Source: Sphingomonas yunnanensis (GTDB lineage Bacteria; Pseudomonadota; Alphaproteobacteria; Sphingomonadales; Sphingomonadaceae). From it: a stretch of DNA of 64,000 bases. This document shows, one piece after another, positions 25,211 to 32,504 of this stretch (positions are counted from its first letter, which is position 1; each line of letters opens with the position of its first letter). The stretch is taken from positions 124,001 through 188,000 of the forward strand of contig NZ_JAIOKB010000006.1 in NCBI RefSeq assembly GCF_019898765.1, read 5' to 3'. The position numbers were made by a program, and so were the translations under genes. Below the pieces are notes generated by a model. The model was given only the letters and a program-made list of their open reading frames with translations. It had not been told where the DNA came from and did not search any database.

Positions 25211-25975
25211 ATGCGCCGCGCCTCCCTGACCCTCGCCGCCCCGCTGCTCGCGCTGGCCGCGCCGGCGCAGGCACAGCTGTGCGACAACAGCAACGTGCGC
25301 ATGGGCGCGGACGGGCGGGCGCTGGGGCACCTGCCCTATGGCGACGCGCCGCCGGGCGAGCTGGTCGCGGTGCCCGAGGGGCTGGCGGTCGGGCCCTGCG
25401 TGCTGCGCCGCGACGTGGTGCCCGATCTCGCGCGGCTGATCGCGGCATCGGGCGGGCAGGTGCGCGCGCTGTCGTGCCACCGCTCGATCAATTATCAGCA
25501 GGCGGTGTTCTGCCGCGAGGCGCAGACCGCAGCGGGCGAGCGCGCGCTGTCGGTCGCGCCGCCGGGGCATAGCGAACATGCGACCGGCTACGCGCTGGAC
25601 TTCGCCTTCCGCCCGCGCGTCAACGACTGTCCCGACGCCGAGGCGTGCGGCGCGGCGACCCCCGCGTTCCGCTGGCTCGTCGCCAACGCCGCGCGCTACG
25701 GCTTCGAGATGTCCTTCCCCGCGGGCAATCGCCAGCGGGTCAAGTGGGAGCCGTGGCACTGGCGCTGGGTCGGCGCCAGCGCGACCGCGCCCGGCGCGGC
25801 GCGTGCGCGCGCGCTCTTCGCCCGCGCGCGCGCGGCCTTTCCGGCCGAGCCCGCGGTGGCGCGCGACCCGGTGGCGATCGCGGCGGTGGCGCCGCCGCCG
25901 GTCTATCTCGGCGCCTATGCGCCGCCCGAGTGCCGCAAGGGCAAGTGCCGCCTGCCCAGGGCGAGGCCCCGGTAG
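25211..25975 (+). CDS. M15B (VanY-type) D-alanyl-D-alanine carboxypeptidase
   Basis: A 254-aa exported peptidoglycan peptidase. A signal peptide, MRRASLTLAAPLLALAAPAQA, sets the start at ATG 25211; ATG 25163 would add an unlikely leader. Zinc-site motifs are GHSEHATGYALDFAF and EPWHWRW, with SCHRSINYQQAVF before them. It probably trims stem peptides in the periplasm. The C terminus (ECRKGKCRLP) adds two cysteines. Confidence 0.87.
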   Translation: MRRASLTLAAPLLALAAPAQAQLCDNSNVRMGADGRALGHLPYGDAPPGELVAVPEGLAVGPCVLRRDVVPDLARLIAASGGQVRALSCHRSINYQQAVFCREAQTAAGERALSVAPPGHSEHATGYALDFAFRPRVNDCPDAEACGAATPAFRWLVANAARYGFEMSFPAGNRQRVKWEPWHWRWVGASATAPGAARARALFARARAAFPAEPAVARDPVAIAAVAPPPVYLGAYAPPECRKGKCRLPRARPR

Positions 25976-25990
25976 CCGCGTTTGTTTGCC

Positions 25991-26127
25991 GTTCCTCCTC
26001 CGCTTTAGGAAAGTGGCAGGCCGGAGGCCGGTCGGCGGGGTGACCCGGCCCGTGGGGGCGCTCGACTCACCAGCGGTGACACCCCTCCGTCGCGCTCCGC
26101 GCGCTACCTCCCCTTGCAGGGAAGGAT
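25991..26127. repeat. Degenerate inverted repeat, ACCTCCCCT / AGGGGAGG family
   Basis: The right arm CACCCCTCCGTCGCGCTCCG...ACCTCCCCTTGCAGGGAAGG closely matches that at 19483-19532. The left arm (from 25991, TTCCTCCTCCGC) is eroded. It occupies the gap before ctpA; the remainder to 26248 shows nothing else certain. Confidence 0.5.
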
Positions 26128-26248
26128 CAGTGCTAGCGCGCGGCCGCCCTCATCCGCTCAGCCGTGGTTCAGCCGCGCGGGCGCTAGGATCGCTCGTGCA
26201 ATTCCGCTACATCGCGGGATCGCTCACACCGGGGTCTCGACTGTTCGC

Positions 26249-27610
26249 ATGAAGTCCAAGCTGCTCCAGGCCGCCGCGCTGGTCACCACGATCGCGATGG
26301 TGCCGGTCGCCACCGGTGCGATGGCCGCCGCCGATACCAGCGCCTATCGCGAGATGGACAAGTTCCTCGACGTCTACAATCGCGTGAAGGCGGATTACGT
26401 CGACAAGGTCACCGACGATCAGCTGATCAAGGGTGCGATCGACGGCATGCTCGCCGCGCTGGACCCGCATTCCAGCTACGTCGACGCCTCCGACTTCGAC
26501 AATCTGCGCATCCAGACCGAGGGCAATTACGGCGGCCTGGGCCTGACGGTCTCGATGGAGGACGGCGCGGTGAAGGTCGTCTCGCCGCAGGAGGACACGC
26601 CCGCGGGGCGCGCCGGGATCAAGTCGGGCGACTTCATCACGCATATCGACGGCAAGCTTATATACGGCGGCACGCTCGACGAGGCGACCGCGCAGATGCG
26701 CGGCAAGCCCGGCACCAAGATCTCGCTCACGCTCGTCCGCCCCGGCCGCGACAAGCCGATCGACGTCACCCTCGTGCGCGAGGTGATCGTGCAGCGCCCG
26801 GTGAAATGGGAGGTGAAGGGCGACGTCGGCTACATCAACATCAACACCTTCTCGGAGGCGACCGGCGCCGACACGCGCGCCGCGGTGATGGCGATCGACA
26901 AGTCGCTCGGGCACAAGCCGCTCGGCTATGTCGTCGACCTGCGCGAGAACGGCGGCGGGCTGCTGACCCAGGCGATCGAGGTGTCCGACGCCTTCCTCGA
27001 GCGCGGCGAGATCGTCAGCCAGCGCGGTCGCGAGAAGGACGATATCGAGCGCTATTTCGCCAAGCCCGGCGACGTCGCGCACGGTTTGCCGATCATCGTG
27101 CTGACCGACTCGGGCACCGCTTCCGCGAGCGAGATCGTCGCGGGCGCGCTGCAGGACCACCACCGCGCGCTGGTGATGGGTGAGCGCAGCTTCGGCAAGG
27201 GGTCGGTGCAGACCCTGCTTCAGCTCGGGCCGCGCACCGCGCTGCGGCTCACCACCGCGCGCTATTTCACGCCGTCCGGGCGCAGCGTGCAGGAGGGCGG
27301 GATCGAGCCCGACATCCGCGTGCCCCAGCTCTCCGATTCGGACTACAAGTCGCGCCCGGTGTTCCGCGAGGCCGATCTGCGCCGCCATCTGATCAACGAG
27401 ATCAAGTCGCCCGACAATGCGGTGCTGGAGGAGGACACCAAGGACGACCCGCGCTTCACGGCGACGCCTGAGTCGCTCAAGAAGCAGGGCGTCCAGGACT
27501 TCCAGCTCTGGTACGCGCTCAAGACGATCGCGCGGCTCGGCGGGCCGCAGCAGGTCGCCGCGGTGACCCAGTCGATGGCGAGCACCCCGCCGGTAGCGGG
27601 CAAGAAGTGA
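26249..27610 (+). CDS. ctpA: S41 family C-terminal processing peptidase
   Basis: A 453-aa periplasmic serine protease of the CtpA/Prc type. Order: signal peptide (MKSKLLQAAALVTTIAMVPV), N-terminal helical domain, PDZ domain at about 95-175 (EGNYGGLGLTVSMEDGAVKV), then the S41 core. The nucleophile serine is in GTASASEIVAGAL and the general-base lysine in SFGKGSVQT. ATG 26249 starts the signal peptide. dsbB overlaps its stop as GTGA, and coq7 follows, forming a ctpA-dsbB-coq7 operon. Confidence 0.95.
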   Translation: MKSKLLQAAALVTTIAMVPVATGAMAAADTSAYREMDKFLDVYNRVKADYVDKVTDDQLIKGAIDGMLAALDPHSSYVDASDFDNLRIQTEGNYGGLGLTVSMEDGAVKVVSPQEDTPAGRAGIKSGDFITHIDGKLIYGGTLDEATAQMRGKPGTKISLTLVRPGRDKPIDVTLVREVIVQRPVKWEVKGDVGYININTFSEATGADTRAAVMAIDKSLGHKPLGYVVDLRENGGGLLTQAIEVSDAFLERGEIVSQRGREKDDIERYFAKPGDVAHGLPIIVLTDSGTASASEIVAGALQDHHRALVMGERSFGKGSVQTLLQLGPRTALRLTTARYFTPSGRSVQEGGIEPDIRVPQLSDSDYKSRPVFREADLRRHLINEIKSPDNAVLEEDTKDDPRFTATPESLKKQGVQDFQLWYALKTIARLGGPQQVAAVTQSMASTPPVAGKK

Positions 27611-28128
27611 CGGGCGCGGCGCTCGACCGGCCGTTCGGCGCGCGCACGGCGCGGGGGCTGCGCAACGCCCGGTTGCTCGCGGTGCTGGTGCCCGCGGCGT
27701 TGCTCGCGGGCGCCTGGGCGTTCCAGCTGATCGGCGGCCTGTACCCGTGCGAGATGTGCCACTGGCAGCGCTGGCCGCATTACGGTGCGGTGGCGATGGC
27801 CGCGCTGGCCTTCGTGGTCCGTGCGCCGCGCGTCCAGGCGACGCTGGTGGCGGGCGCGGCGGCGCTGGTGGTGGTGTCGGGCGCGATCGGCGTCTTCCAC
27901 GCCGGGGTGGAATATCACTGGTGGCAGGGGATGACCGCCTGCACGCAGACGACCAGCACCGTCGGCCTCTCGACCGACCAGGCGCTCAAGGACCTGCTCG
28001 CCGCGCCGATCGTTCGCTGTGACGCGGCGCAATGGTCGTTGCTCGGCGTGTCGCTGGCGGGATGGAATGCTCTGCTCTCCTTCGCCGGCGCCGCGCTGAT
28101 CGTATCGCAGCTGTGGAGGCGCGCATGA
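27607..28128 (+). CDS. dsbB: Disulfide bond formation protein B
   Basis: A 173-aa inner-membrane protein that reoxidises DsbA and passes electrons to ubiquinone. It has four predicted membrane helices. The first periplasmic cysteine pair is in YPCEMCHWQR. The second pair is C in MTACTQTT and C in IVRCDAAQW. It starts with GTG overlapping the ctpA stop and overlaps coq7 as ATGA, so the three genes are tightly coupled. Confidence 0.93.
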   Translation: MTGAALDRPFGARTARGLRNARLLAVLVPAALLAGAWAFQLIGGLYPCEMCHWQRWPHYGAVAMAALAFVVRAPRVQATLVAGAAALVVVSGAIGVFHAGVEYHWWQGMTACTQTTSTVGLSTDQALKDLLAAPIVRCDAAQWSLLGVSLAGWNALLSFAGAALIVSQLWRRA

Positions 28129-28658
28129 CCTGGAAACCTGGCGACAAGCCCGCCGCGAGCGACTCGATGATCCGCGTCGACCAGGCGGGCGAGTTCGGCG
28201 CGATCCGCATCTACGCGGGGCAGCTCGCGATCATGGGCCAGCGCTCGCCGATGGCGCGCAAGATCTCGGCGATGGCCCTGCAGGAGGAGAAGCACCGCGC
28301 CTTCTTCGACCGCATGATCGTCGAGCGCGGCGTCCGGCCGACCCTCTTCCAGCCGTTCTGGGACGTCGCCGGCTTCGCGCTGGGCGCCGTCACTGCCGCG
28401 ATCGGGCCCGAGGCGGCGATGGCCTGCACCGCAGCGGTCGAGACCGAGATCGACAAACATTATGAGGAGCAGCTCGTCGCGCTCGGCGACAGCGACCCCG
28501 AGCTGTCCGAGGCGATCCGCGAGTTCCAGGCGGAGGAGCTGGAGCACCGCGACACCGCGCTGGCGCACGGCGCCGAGAACGCGCCGGCCTATCCGCTGAT
28601 GTCGGTGGTGATCCGGCTCGGCTGCCGGGTGGCGATCGCGACCGCCAAGAGGATATGA
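28125..28658 (+). CDS. coq7: Demethoxyubiquinone hydroxylase COQ7
   Basis: Di-iron monooxygenase of ubiquinone synthesis, 177 aa. Two iron-ligand repeats are visible: MIRVDQAGEFGAIRIYAGQ with ALQEEKHRAFFDRM, and VETEIDKHYEEQL with EFQAEELEHRDTAL. ATG 28125 overlaps the dsbB stop. Being with dsbB makes sense because DsbB uses ubiquinone, though this link is an inference. Confidence 0.95.
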   Translation: MTWKPGDKPAASDSMIRVDQAGEFGAIRIYAGQLAIMGQRSPMARKISAMALQEEKHRAFFDRMIVERGVRPTLFQPFWDVAGFALGAVTAAIGPEAAMACTAAVETEIDKHYEEQLVALGDSDPELSEAIREFQAEELEHRDTALAHGAENAPAYPLMSVVIRLGCRVAIATAKRI

Positions 28659-28668
28659 GAGGAAGGTG

Positions 28669-29121
28669 ATGGTAGGACGGGTCTTCGCCGCGGCGCTGCT
28701 GCTCGCCGCGCCCGCGGCCGCGCTGGCACAGAGCGGGCCGCCGTCGCCCGATGCGGTGCGCGCGCCGCGCACCACTGCGGCCGGGGGGGTGTCGCGCAAC
28801 GCGCCGGTCAACGGTGTGCTGGTGCTCTACGGCAACGAGCGCTGCCCGACCAATGCCGACGGCGCCGAAGTGGTGGTCTGCACGCGCCGGCCCGCCGAGG
28901 AGCAATTCCGCATTCCCAAGGAGCTGCGCAACTTCGAGGTGACGCCAGAGAACCAGGCCTGGGCGGCGAAGGAAGCGGCCAATCAGGGCGTCGGCGTCGT
29001 CGGCGTCGGCAGTTGCTCCACCGTCGGCGCGGCGAGCGCCACGGGGTGCGTCGCGCAGAACGCGACGCGGTGGAAGCGCGGGCGTCAGGCCGCGGCCAAG
29101 GCGGCCGAGGACCAGCCCTGA
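28669..29121 (+). CDS. Secreted hypothetical protein
   Basis: A 150-aa protein with a signal peptide (MVGRVFAAALLLAAPAAALAQ). After a low-complexity stretch it has NERCPTNADGAEVVVCTRRP and EEQFRIPKELRNFEV, then a glycine/valine segment with two cysteines (GSCSTVGAASATGCVAQN). Proteins with the RCPTxxDGxEVVVC pattern are, to my knowledge, common in sphingomonads and uncharacterised. GAGAGGAA upstream is the ribosome binding site. It follows coq7 by 10 bp and may be the last gene of that operon. Confidence 0.75.
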   Translation: MVGRVFAAALLLAAPAAALAQSGPPSPDAVRAPRTTAAGGVSRNAPVNGVLVLYGNERCPTNADGAEVVVCTRRPAEEQFRIPKELRNFEVTPENQAWAAKEAANQGVGVVGVGSCSTVGAASATGCVAQNATRWKRGRQAAAKAAEDQP

Positions 29122-29158
29122 GGGTGTCGAGGGACGCGGTGGCGCCCCTCGATCCCGA

Positions 29159-30019
29159 TCAGACCAGCTGCGTGACGCGCACGCGCGCGGTGCGACGGCG
29201 CAGCGAATAGCCGACCGCACCGAACCCCAGGATCATCATCGCCCAGGTGGCGGGCTCGGGCACGGGCGCGACTGCGATGCCGAACAGCTGTCGTGATGTG
29301 GTGCCGAGCGTCGACAGTGCACCGGAGTTCAGGTTGACGCTGTAGAGCGCGTTGCCATTGTAGGCGAACGCTTCACTCCCGGCGATGTCGAAGCTGGTGC
29401 GCGAGCCGAGATCGGTGCCGAGCCCCCCGACCGTGGTCAGCACGCCGCCGTTGTTGTTCTGCTTGGCGAGCACGTCGAGATCGGTGTCGATCACGTAGAG
29501 CTGGGTCGAGGCGGCGGGCTGGCCGAAGCTCGAGCTGGTGTAGGCTGCCGCGCTCACGCCCGGGTCGCGACCGGCGTTCGGGTCACCCGCGGCATAGCCG
29601 AGCGGGCTGGTGGTCGGCGCGCCGGTGAGCGAGCCGTCGTTGGGATTGTAGACATAGTTGTTGTTGGTGTTGCTGACGATCCGGACGCGATCGATCGTCG
29701 GGTTGAAGTCGAAGCCGAAGACGCTGCCCTCGATCCCCAGCGCGGCGCTGGCGGCGGTCGCCACACCCGTCATCGTGTTGATCGTATAGACCACGCGATC
29801 GGTGCCGAGGCCGTAGAGCGTGCCGTTGAGTGGGCGGAAATCGAGTGCCTCGATGCTGCTGCCGGCGCCGGTGATCTTCACGGAGGACGTGAACGTGCCC
29901 GGCACCGCGCTGCTGAACGTCACCAGCGTGTTGGTCTCGTCCACGCCGAAGATCGTCGCCGCCGACGCGCTCGCCGGCGCTAATATGGCCGCGGTGGCCA
30001 GTAGAACTATCTGTCTCAT
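29159..30019 (-). CDS. DUF4394 protein with PEP-CTERM sorting signal
   Basis: A 286-aa exported protein. Signal peptide MRQIVLLATAAILAPASASA, then a DUF4394 beta-propeller-like region with repeats such as TIFGVDETNTLVTFSSAVPG and GFDFNPTIDRVRIVSNT. The C terminus is a clear PEP-CTERM tag: VPEPATWAMMILGFGAVGYS followed by an arginine-rich end. It is therefore expected to be handled by an exosortase, which is not in the window. GAGGGAG upstream supports ATG 30019. It is lower in GC and richer in Asn/Thr than its neighbours. The 215-bp gap upstream (30020-30234) shows no gene. Confidence 0.87.
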   Translation of the reverse strand: MRQIVLLATAAILAPASASAATIFGVDETNTLVTFSSAVPGTFTSSVKITGAGSSIEALDFRPLNGTLYGLGTDRVVYTINTMTGVATAASAALGIEGSVFGFDFNPTIDRVRIVSNTNNNYVYNPNDGSLTGAPTTSPLGYAAGDPNAGRDPGVSAAAYTSSSFGQPAASTQLYVIDTDLDVLAKQNNNGGVLTTVGGLGTDLGSRTSFDIAGSEAFAYNGNALYSVNLNSGALSTLGTTSRQLFGIAVAPVPEPATWAMMILGFGAVGYSLRRRTARVRVTQLV

Positions 30020-30234
30020 GATCGCAACTCCCTCTGTTGTCGTCGGGCCAAGCAGAGATCGCGACGTCTCCCGGATCACGCTCGCCCGCGACCAGACAGC
30101 TTCTGGTTAATGCGGAGTCAACGACTTCGCCGTGACAGACGTCCTCCAGCAGGATTACGTTTTGTGTCTGCGCGAACCGCGCATCTATTTGAGGAAAGTC
30201 TCGTATCTTCCCTCTCGCGCGACCGCGTCAAGGG

Positions 30235-30978
30235 TCATCGCACTGCCATCCACAGCGCCATCGCGACCATCATGACGTTCTCGGTGAGCGACACGAAGCC
30301 GAGCGGCACGCGCGTCGCTCCGCCGACGCAGGCGCACTTCAGCTCGCGCCGGTCGACATACACCGCCTTGACCACCGAGACCGCGCCGATGCCGCCGATC
30401 ACCAGCGCGATCGGCACCGACAGCCAGTCGGCCGCGTGCGCCGCCATCAGCACGCCCGCCAACCCCTCGGCGTAGGGGTAAACATAACCGTAGCGCACCC
30501 AGCGTCGCGCCAGCAGGTCGTAGTTGAGGAACATGGTCGAGAAGGTCTCGACGTCCTGCAGCTTGAGCAGCGCGAGCACGCACATGCTGAAGGCGATGAA
30601 CCACTCGCCCGCGCGCACCGTGAGTGGCGTGCCATAAGCGGCGTGGCTGGCGGCGAGCGCCATCAGCGCGGTCATCGCGAACACCGCCGCAACGGGACGG
30701 TAGCTGGTCTCGCCCGCCGCCGCGACACGCTGGCCGAAGTGGCGGCGAAGGTCGTCATAGCCGCCGACGCGCTCGCCCGCGATGAAGGTCTGCGGCGTGG
30801 TCCTCACGCCGTGCTCCGCCTTGAAGGCGTCGGTCTGCTCGCGCGTCCTCAGCGGATGGTCGTCGACGACATAGCCGCGGCGCTCGAGCAGGTCCTTGGC
30901 CTTGAGGCCATAGGGGCAGGTGTGGCCGGGCATGACCATGCGGTAGAGCGTGGCGCGGCGATCGGACGAGGCGGTCAT
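30235..30978 (-). CDS. Glutaredoxin fused to MauE/DoxX-like membrane domain
   Basis: A 247-aa two-part protein. Residues about 9-85 are glutaredoxin-like, with a CPYG redox site (MPGHTCPYGLKAKDLLERRG) and a TTPQTFIAGERVGGYDDL glutathione-binding segment. Residues about 95-247 hold four predicted membrane helices with LNYDLLARRWVRYGYVYPYA, like MauE/DoxX redox-associated proteins, and a CAC pair (ELKCACVGGATRVPLG) in a loop. It may pass electrons from cytosolic glutathione to membrane or periplasmic thiols. This role is inferred from the fusion. Confidence 0.8.
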   Translation of the reverse strand: MTASSDRRATLYRMVMPGHTCPYGLKAKDLLERRGYVVDDHPLRTREQTDAFKAEHGVRTTPQTFIAGERVGGYDDLRRHFGQRVAAAGETSYRPVAAVFAMTALMALAASHAAYGTPLTVRAGEWFIAFSMCVLALLKLQDVETFSTMFLNYDLLARRWVRYGYVYPYAEGLAGVLMAAHAADWLSVPIALVIGGIGAVSVVKAVYVDRRELKCACVGGATRVPLGFVSLTENVMMVAMALWMAVR

Positions 30979-31063
30979 GCGGGGGAGATAGGCGGCGTGG
31001 GCGCCGCTCGCCAGCGCGGGGTGGGTGCGGGTGGTGAGTGATACAGCCCGTTACCGAGCCCGC

Positions 31064-31159
31064 CGTCATCCCGGACTTGATCCGGGATCCAGCCGCCCGT
31101 CCGCTCACCGGCCCCCGAGAACGCGGAGCCCGGGATCCCGTGTCAAATCCGGGATGACG
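31064..31159. repeat. 96-bp CGTCAT...ATGACG paired palindrome (CCCGGACTTGATCCGGG arms)
   Basis: Begins CGTCATCCCGGACTTGATCC and ends AAATCCGGGATGACG. Each arm is a hairpin (ATCCCGGA/TCCGGGAT) and the arms face each other. Length and termini match the elements at 32381, 34158, 40064 and 48548. It lies in the 346-bp gap 30979-31324, which holds no gene. Confidence 0.8.
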
Positions 31160-31222
31160 AAGGTGGTAAAGGGGAAGCCGCGTGCTCCACTCGCGCCTGG
31201 GGAAGGGTGATCCAGCCGCACT

Positions 31223-31300
31223 GTGCTCCCGCGCACGTGGGAGCCCAGAGCCAACGGGGGCAACGTTGGCGGCCCGAGGCTCCGGCCTGCGCCGGAGCAC
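31223..31300. repeat. 78-bp GTGCTC...GAGCAC paired palindrome
   Basis: Starts GTGCTCCCGCGCACGTGGGA and ends CCTGCGCCGGAGCAC. The left arm is a hairpin with a GCGCAC core and the right arm mirrors it. Same length as the copy at 39958-40035; a degenerate copy is at 3121-3187. Confidence 0.7.
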
Positions 31301-31324
31301 GTTTCAGCACCGATATATCTGACC

Positions 31325-32335
31325 CTAGCCGATGATCCGCCGGTACAGCGCGGCATAGTCGTCGGCCATGCGCTCGACGCTGAACCGTTCCTCGACCCGG
31401 CGGCGGCAGACGGCGCGGTCGAGGTCGCCGACCTGCCCGATCGCTTCCACCGCCTGGTCCACGTTGTCGACGAGGAAGCCCGTGACGCCGTGCTCGATCA
31501 GCTCGGGCATCGCGCCGCGGCGGTTGGCGATCACCGGCGTGCCGCACGCCATCGCCTCCACCACCGACAGGCCGAACGGCTCGTCGAAGTTGATCAGGTG
31601 CAGCAGGGCCCGCGCGCGCCCCAGCGCGGCGACCCGCTCTGCGCCGCCGACCGCGCCGTGCCACGTCACCCCCGCGCCACCGAGCGCGGGTACCACCGAA
31701 CGCTCGTGATATCCCTGATCCTGGACGATGCCGTAGAGGTGGAGCTGGCGCCCACTCGCCCGGGCGGCGGCGATCGCCTCGTCGGCGCCCTTGTCGGGGT
31801 GGATGCGGCCGAAGAACAGGAGGTCGTCGCTGCCGCGCGGGTCGAAGGCGAAGTCGTCGAGCGGGATGCCGTGGTGGATCGTCGCGGCGTAGCGCAGCGC
31901 GGGGTGACGGTCGGCGTCGCTGATCGCGACATAATGGACGCGGTCCTGGAACGGCTCGTACATCGGCAGGATACGGTCCGACGAGAAGCCGTGGATCGTC
32001 GTCACCAGCGGCGTGTCGACCAGCCGCGCGAAGGCGTGCGCGGGGAAGTCGGCCTGGTTGTGGATCAGGTCGAACTGGTCGGCCTGCTCGAACACGTGCG
32101 CGAGGTGTCGGTATTCCCACACCTTGGCGTCGATGCTCGCGTCCTCCGAATAGGGCGCGGGGACGACGCCGTCGAGCGTGCCCGCGGTGACGCTGTCGAG
32201 CGTGGCGAACAAAGTGACGTCGATGCCGCGCGCGACCAGCGCCTCGGTGAGCAGGTGCGTGACGAGCTCCCACGGGCCGTAATGGCGCGGCGGGGTACGC
32301 CAGGCGATCGGGGCGAGCATGGCGATCTTCATCAT
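31325..32335 (-). CDS. Glycosyltransferase family 4 protein
   Basis: A 336-aa GT-B glycosyltransferase. It starts at the Rossmann fold MMKIAMLAPIAWRTPPRHYG and has DLIHNQADFPAHAFARL, VTTIHGFSS, a LLFFGRIHPDKGADEAI nucleotide-sugar segment, and the family signature FDEPFGLSVVEAMACGTPVI with the E-x7-E type acids. ATG 32335 (or 32332) follows AAGGA; the longer frame runs into the repeat at 32381-32476. The acceptor is unknown. The GH13 gene upstream on the same strand suggests a glucan or osmolyte link. Confidence 0.87.
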   Translation of the reverse strand: MMKIAMLAPIAWRTPPRHYGPWELVTHLLTEALVARGIDVTLFATLDSVTAGTLDGVVPAPYSEDASIDAKVWEYRHLAHVFEQADQFDLIHNQADFPAHAFARLVDTPLVTTIHGFSSDRILPMYEPFQDRVHYVAISDADRHPALRYAATIHHGIPLDDFAFDPRGSDDLLFFGRIHPDKGADEAIAAARASGRQLHLYGIVQDQGYHERSVVPALGGAGVTWHGAVGGAERVAALGRARALLHLINFDEPFGLSVVEAMACGTPVIANRRGAMPELIEHGVTGFLVDNVDQAVEAIGQVGDLDRAVCRRRVEERFSVERMADDYAALYRRIIG

Positions 32336-32380
32336 CGGTCCTTCGTCGTGCGGGCGGGGGACGCCTCCAACTTTTCCTGG

Positions 32381-32476
32381 CGTCATCCTGAACTCGTTTA
32401 AGGATCCACGTAACCGCGAGCGCCGCGGCCGGTTTGTCTGCGGCACGGTGGATCCTGAAACAAGTTCAGGATGACG
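32381..32476. repeat. 96-bp CGTCAT...ATGACG paired palindrome (CCTGAACTCGTTTCAGG arms)
   Basis: Begins CGTCATCCTGAACTCGTTTA and ends AACAAGTTCAGGATGACG. Each arm is a hairpin (TCCTGAA/TTCAGGA), and the pair is inverted about a variable centre. Four copies of this arm type occur in the window. Confidence 0.85.
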
Positions 32477-32504
32477 GCGGGCGGGAGGCCGATGGGAGAA
32501 ACAC

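Noticed and set aside
31064..32476. The palindromic elements as simple rho-independent terminators
   Set aside because: They lack T-runs, occur in divergent and co-directional gaps as well as convergent ones, and have fixed lengths with shared ends, which terminators would not need.
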